This document shows positions 5,679 through 8,869 of a stretch of DNA of 8,869 bases, piece after piece. This stretch comes from Rhizobiaceae bacterium. GTDB taxonomy: Bacteria; Pseudomonadota; Alphaproteobacteria; Rhizobiales; Rhizobiaceae. A program made the position numbers and the translations under genes. Numbering within the stretch: position 1 is the stretch's first letter; every line of letters starts with the position of its first letter. The DNA is taken from assembly GCA_016793565.1 (NCBI GenBank), contig JAEUMA010000532.1:1-8869 (forward strand). The letters run 5' to 3'. The notes under the pieces were generated by a model. The model did not search any database and had not been told where the DNA came from. It saw nothing but the letters and a program-made list of their open reading frames with translations.

Positions 5679-6553
5679 TGGTAGCGCTCCCGCAGCCGCT
5701 GGTAGACGGCATAGAGCGACAGTGTGATCACCATCAGCACGATCGAGACCACGGCGGCGATTTCCCAGCGGGCAAAACGGTTGATGAGCAGGTCCATCAT
5801 GTTGGCGATCAGCGGCACGCGTCCGCCGCCGAGCACGGCCGGCGTGATGTAGAAGCCGAGGCTGAGGATGAAGACTAGGATCGCCGAGGCGGCCAGCGTC
5901 GGCACCGTCAGCGGGAAGAAGATCTGCCAGAAGATGCGGAAGCGGCTGGCGCCCAGCGTCTCGGCGACCTGCAAAAGGCGCTGGTCGACGCGGATCATCG
6001 CCGCGAACAGCGGAAGGACGAGAAACGGCAGCAGAACGTTGGTCATGCCCACGACGATGCCGAACTCGTTGTAGAGGAACTGCACCGGCTTGCTTGTCAG
6101 GCCCGTCCACTGGAGGCCGCGGTTAACCAGGCCGCCATTGCCGAGGATCACGATCCAGGCATAGGTCCGCACCAGGATCGATACCCAGAAGGTCATCACC
6201 ACGAGGCCGAGCACGATCATCCGCGGACGCATGGTCAGCCGGGTCGCCCAGTAGGCGAGCGGATAGCCGAGCAGCATGGTGATGACGGTAACTTCCAGCG
6301 AGATCAGCAGCGTGCGCCAGATGATCCGCATATAGGCGGCGGATTCGGCGAACTCGCGGAAATATTGCCCGCTGAGGGCGCCGGTCTCGTCGGTCACGGC
6401 CCAGTAGGCCGTGTTCAGCAGCGGTATGTCGAAGATCACCGCCGTCGCGATGGCGAGCGGCGCGATCAGCAGGATCAGATCCCAGCGTATCCGGCGCCGC
6501 GGGGCGGCGGCATCGGCCGCCGCGCCACGGGCTGCGAGAGAAGCGTCGGACAT
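5675..6553 (-). CDS. ABC importer permease, PotB-like
   Basis: A 292-residue inner-membrane permease of the PotB/PotH type. A charged and Ala-rich N terminus (1-23) is followed by about six hydrophobic segments (near 24-45, 80-104, 112-136, 163-187, 218-240, 263-284). The EAA loop RLLQVAETLGASRFRIFWQI (from residue 192) carries the conserved Glu198 and Gly201 that dock on the ATPase. ATG 6551-6553 is preceded by AGGCGG. The gap to the upstream binding-protein gene is 28 nt, and the end overlaps the next permease gene by 4 nt. Length and topology are normal. Confidence 0.9.
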   Translation of the reverse strand: MSDASLAARGAAADAAAPRRRIRWDLILLIAPLAIATAVIFDIPLLNTAYWAVTDETGALSGQYFREFAESAAYMRIIWRTLLISLEVTVITMLLGYPLAYWATRLTMRPRMIVLGLVVMTFWVSILVRTYAWIVILGNGGLVNRGLQWTGLTSKPVQFLYNEFGIVVGMTNVLLPFLVLPLFAAMIRVDQRLLQVAETLGASRFRIFWQIFFPLTVPTLAASAILVFILSLGFYITPAVLGGGRVPLIANMMDLLINRFARWEIAAVVSIVLMVITLSLYAVYQRLRERYQ

Positions 6554-6581
6554 CGCCGGGATCCGCCTGCTCAGCCTGGCA

Positions 6582-7604
6582 CTACTGGAGGAGCTTGAAC
6601 TCGTTCCAGCGCTTCTCCACTTCCTTGGCGTTCTCGAACCACCACTGGCCGGGCGAGAGCCACTGCACGGCCTTGTTCTCGGCCGAGGTCGGGAAGGTCT
6701 TAAGCACTTCCGGCGTCACGATCTTCTCCAGTTCCGGGCTCGGGCCGGGGTAGGGCAGGAAGTCGAGAAGGCACTTCTGAACTTCCGCATTGGTTTGGAG
6801 GCGCAGCCACTTGTAGAGCATGTCGCGCTGGTCGTCGGTGATGCCTTTGGCGACGACGTTCCAGGAGATGTCGAGCATACCCTGGTTGTAGGTCGCCGTT
6901 ATGCCCTCATGGCCGAGCACGCGGCCCGACCATGCGATCGCGTACTGCGCTTCGTTGTCCTTCAGGAGCTGGGCAGGCTGCGCGCCGGACTGCCACCAGA
7001 TGATGTCGCCCTTGATGCGCTCCAGCGTCTTGAAGGCGCGGTCGAGGTCGACACCCTTGGCCATTTCCTCGGGGGTCTGGCCGTCGCCCATGGCGGCGAA
7101 GGGAAGCACGAATTCCGGATAGTCCGGCAGCGCGCGCTTGCCCGGGAACTTCTCGGTATCGAAGAACTCGACGAAATTGGCCGGAGCCTTGGCGTCGTTG
7201 CGATAGGCCATGATGGTCGAGAAGTAGCTGGCGCCGAAGCCGTATTCGGCTTTCGCTTCCTCGAACATCGGTTCCGGATTGAGCTTCGCCCAGTCGATCG
7301 GCTCAAGGATGCCCTCGGCAACGCCGCGGTACATGTCGCCGGTCGGCGCATCGCTCGATGTATTGGTGATGACGCCCGATTTCGCCTGCGCCTGCAGCTT
7401 GGCGAAGCCGCCCGGCGTGTCCTGCACGACCTTGATGCCCTCGGCCTTGAAGAAAGGCTCGTTGACGCATTTCTCGATCGAGTCGCCGTATTCGCCGCCC
7501 GAGTTCATGATGTTCAGCACCTTGTCCTGCGCGAAGGCAGGTCCGGACATCACGAATGCGGTTGCAACGCAGAGGGCGGATATGTTCCCCAACAGTTTCT
7601 TCAT
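6582..7604 (-). CDS. ABC importer periplasmic binding protein, PotD/PotF-like
   Basis: A 340-residue secreted binding protein that captures the ligand in the periplasm for the permease pair. Residues 1-25 form a signal peptide (MKK, hydrophobic run, GPAFA cleaved before Gln26). The mature part has the cluster of aromatic and acidic residues typical of extracellular solute-binding family 1 (polyamine-type), for example GVAEGILEPIDW (94-105) and a WW pair at 203-204. Two cysteines, 46 and 278, might form a disulfide. The frame extends six codons to a GTG at 7622. ATG 7604 is preferred because AGGG lies 7 nt upstream and the signal peptide then starts directly. It lies 70 nt downstream of the ATPase gene. 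A polyamine-type protein by family, but the true ligand is unknown. Confidence 0.9.
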   Translation of the reverse strand: MKKLLGNISALCVATAFVMSGPAFAQDKVLNIMNSGGEYGDSIEKCVNEPFFKAEGIKVVQDTPGGFAKLQAQAKSGVITNTSSDAPTGDMYRGVAEGILEPIDWAKLNPEPMFEEAKAEYGFGASYFSTIMAYRNDAKAPANFVEFFDTEKFPGKRALPDYPEFVLPFAAMGDGQTPEEMAKGVDLDRAFKTLERIKGDIIWWQSGAQPAQLLKDNEAQYAIAWSGRVLGHEGITATYNQGMLDISWNVVAKGITDDQRDMLYKWLRLQTNAEVQKCLLDFLPYPGPSPELEKIVTPEVLKTFPTSAENKAVQWLSPGQWWFENAKEVEKRWNEFKLLQ

Positions 7605-7674
7605 CTCGTCACCCTGTTTCACCTTCTAGACAGCAGAGACACAGTCGCAACGCCGCTCTGCCACGGCGGTCTTC
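7605..7674 (-). other. Intergenic gap between the ATPase and binding-protein genes
   Basis: This is the largest gap inside the transport operon. It holds two competing inverted repeats. One is GCAGAG (7633-7638) with CTCTGC (7656-7661). The other is CGCCG (7651-7655) with CGGCG (7664-7668). The binding-protein Shine-Dalgarno AGGG lies at 7612-7615. Such hairpins before a binding-protein gene can raise its expression relative to the ATPase through RNA processing, but these are short and could be chance. Confidence 0.3.
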
Positions 7675-8739
7675 CTAGAGCGGTTCACCCTGAGGCTTCG
7701 TATCCGGCAATAGCCAGACACGAGCAGGATCCCAGGAAAGCCAGACTTTCGAACCTTCGGAATGGCGCCCTCGCGCGCCGGAAATGTTGGCGTGAACGCG
7801 GCGGCCGTCGTCGAGGTCGACGCCGTACCGCACGATCTCGCCGAGAAAGACCACGTCGCGCACCGTGCCGCTCACGAAGCCCTCGGCACCGTCGGTGCGG
7901 ATGTCTTCCGGCCGCAGTACGCCGCAGACCTCGCCGCTCGCCCAGCCGGCCGGCTTATAGCAGGGGAAGCGCTGGCCGTTGGCGTCGACGATGTCGCCGG
8001 TGCCGTTGAGCTTGCCTTCCAGGAAATTCGCCGTGCCGAGGAAGCCGGCCGCGAAGCGCGTCATCGGGCGGTGGTACATCTCGTCCGGTGAACCGATCTG
8101 CTCGACCTTGCCGCCCGAAAGCAGAACGACGCGGTCGGACATCGACAGCGCTTCTTCCTGATCATGCGTGACCATGATGGTGGTGATGCCCAGCCCGCGC
8201 TGCAACTCGCGGATCTCGGTTCGCACCTCTTCGCGCAGTTTGCGGTCCAGCGCAGCCAGAGGCTCGTCGAGCAGCAGGATGTCGGGCTTGAAGACGATGG
8301 CGCGCGCCAGCGCCACGCGCTGTTGCTGCCCGCCGGACAGCTGGTGCGGCTTGCGGCGCCCGTATTCGGCAAGCCGGACCAGCCGCAGCGCTTCGGCCAC
8401 CCTGCGCTCCAGCTCGGCGCCGCCGATCTTGCGGATGCGCAGCGGGAAGGCGACGTTGTCGAAGATGTTCATGTGCGGGAACAGCGCGTAGCTCTGGAAG
8501 ACGAGCCCGATGTTGCGCTGCGCCGCCGGCACATGGGTAATGTCGCGCTCGCCTAACTGGATGCGGCCGGAGGTCGGCGTGGCGATGCCTGCGATCAGAG
8601 ACAGCATCGTGGTCTTGCCGGATCCGCTCGGTCCCAGGATGGTGGTAAACTCGCCCGAACTGACCTCCAGCGAAAGATCGTCGACTGCCCTGACCGAGCC
8701 GTAGGACTTCGACACGTTGGAGAAGCGGACGAGCGTCAT
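7675..8739 (-). CDS. ABC importer ATPase, PotA-like
   Basis: A 354-residue cytoplasmic ATPase that powers the importer. It has Walker A GPSGSGKT (36-43), Q-loop Gln82 (VFQSYALFP), ABC signature LSGGQQQR (134-141), Walker B ILLLDEP (154-160) and H-loop His192 (VTHDQEEA). The C-terminal TOBE region (about 235-350) contains LRPEDIR and is typical of the PotA/UgpC/FbpC group. All catalytic residues are present. The ATG follows AAGG at only 3 nt, which is a weak site; translation may depend on the gene that ends 24 nt upstream. The C terminus (GEPL) and stop are encoded by a CTAGAGC-type sequence like one arm of the palindrome at 48-92. First complete gene of the operon in the window. Confidence 0.95.
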   Translation of the reverse strand: MTLVRFSNVSKSYGSVRAVDDLSLEVSSGEFTTILGPSGSGKTTMLSLIAGIATPTSGRIQLGERDITHVPAAQRNIGLVFQSYALFPHMNIFDNVAFPLRIRKIGGAELERRVAEALRLVRLAEYGRRKPHQLSGGQQQRVALARAIVFKPDILLLDEPLAALDRKLREEVRTEIRELQRGLGITTIMVTHDQEEALSMSDRVVLLSGGKVEQIGSPDEMYHRPMTRFAAGFLGTANFLEGKLNGTGDIVDANGQRFPCYKPAGWASGEVCGVLRPEDIRTDGAEGFVSGTVRDVVFLGEIVRYGVDLDDGRRVHANISGARGRHSEGSKVWLSWDPARVWLLPDTKPQGEPL

Positions 8740-8763
8740 GAGCCTTGCATCGATCCCCGGTCG

Positions 8764-8868
8764 TTAGGCCACCACTGGCCAGTTGCTGCGGGGCCTGATC
8801 CCCGCCCTGGCGGCCACCCGCTCCGCGGACCGGCGCGCCTTCGCGTAGACAGTGGACTCGTCCAGCCG
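8764..8868 (-). CDS. C-terminal fragment of an unidentified protein
   Basis: A - strand frame entering from the right edge stays open for 34 codons and stops at TAA (8764-8766). It is basic and Ala/Arg-rich, beginning RLDESTVYAKARRSAERV and ending in RPRSNWPVVA. I do not recognise the family from this tail. Its stop is 24 nt upstream of the ATPase ATG on the same strand. It is therefore probably an upstream member of the same operon, and it may be the gene that reveals the pathway. With only 34 codons in GC-rich DNA, a chance open frame cannot be fully excluded. Confidence 0.5.
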   Translation of the reverse strand, partial: RLDESTVYAKARRSAERVAARAGIRPRSNWPVVA

Positions 8869-8869
8869 C

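Noticed and set aside
6411..8009. A 532-codon open frame on the + strand across the binding-protein and ATPase genes
   Set aside because: It is the antisense shadow of two clearly recognisable - strand genes in GC-rich DNA. It shows no family motif and crosses the end of one gene and the start of another.

Overview
The window looks like chromosomal DNA of a high-GC alphaproteobacterium of the order Hyphomicrobiales, near Mesorhizobium and related Phyllobacteriaceae. This rests on an ActS/ActR (RegB/RegA) redox pair, an MmcB-type repair nuclease, strongly GC-biased codons, short rhizobial-type palindromes and tight 4-nt gene overlaps. No tRNA, rRNA, CRISPR array, transposase or phage gene was seen. 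No intergenic gap exceeds about 200 bases.

Layout. 1-37: the last codons of a + strand gene, probably a NifU-like protein. 48-141: a perfect 19-bp-arm palindrome followed by a bidirectional terminator. 166-786 (-): an L,D-transpeptidase lipoprotein with a plausible promoter. 984-1490 (+): mmcB. It converges on actR (1539-2102, -) across a heptad-repeat hairpin that holds both stop codons. actS (2173-3495, -) lies upstream of actR. This pair is the redox sensor kinase and its Fis-type response regulator.

3594-8739 (all -) is one compact unit. In transcription order it holds an ABC ATPase, a periplasmic binding protein, two permeases (together a complete PotABCD-type importer), an N-terminal-type MaoC half, a catalytic MaoC half, and a GNAT acetyltransferase. 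From the first permease to the GNAT gene, four successive junctions are 4-nt stop/start overlaps (three ATGA, one TTGA), so translation is probably coupled. The tail of another same-strand gene ends 24 nt before the ATPase start, so the operon probably begins outside the window.

How it may work together (inference): the importer brings in a small, perhaps amine-containing, compound. The MaoC pair would hydrate or dehydrate an acyl-CoA-type intermediate, and the GNAT enzyme would acetylate a substrate or product. The ligand cannot be read from the sequence. This transporter-plus-hotdog-plus-acetyltransferase operon is the least ordinary part of the window. The rest is well-known housekeeping and regulatory content.
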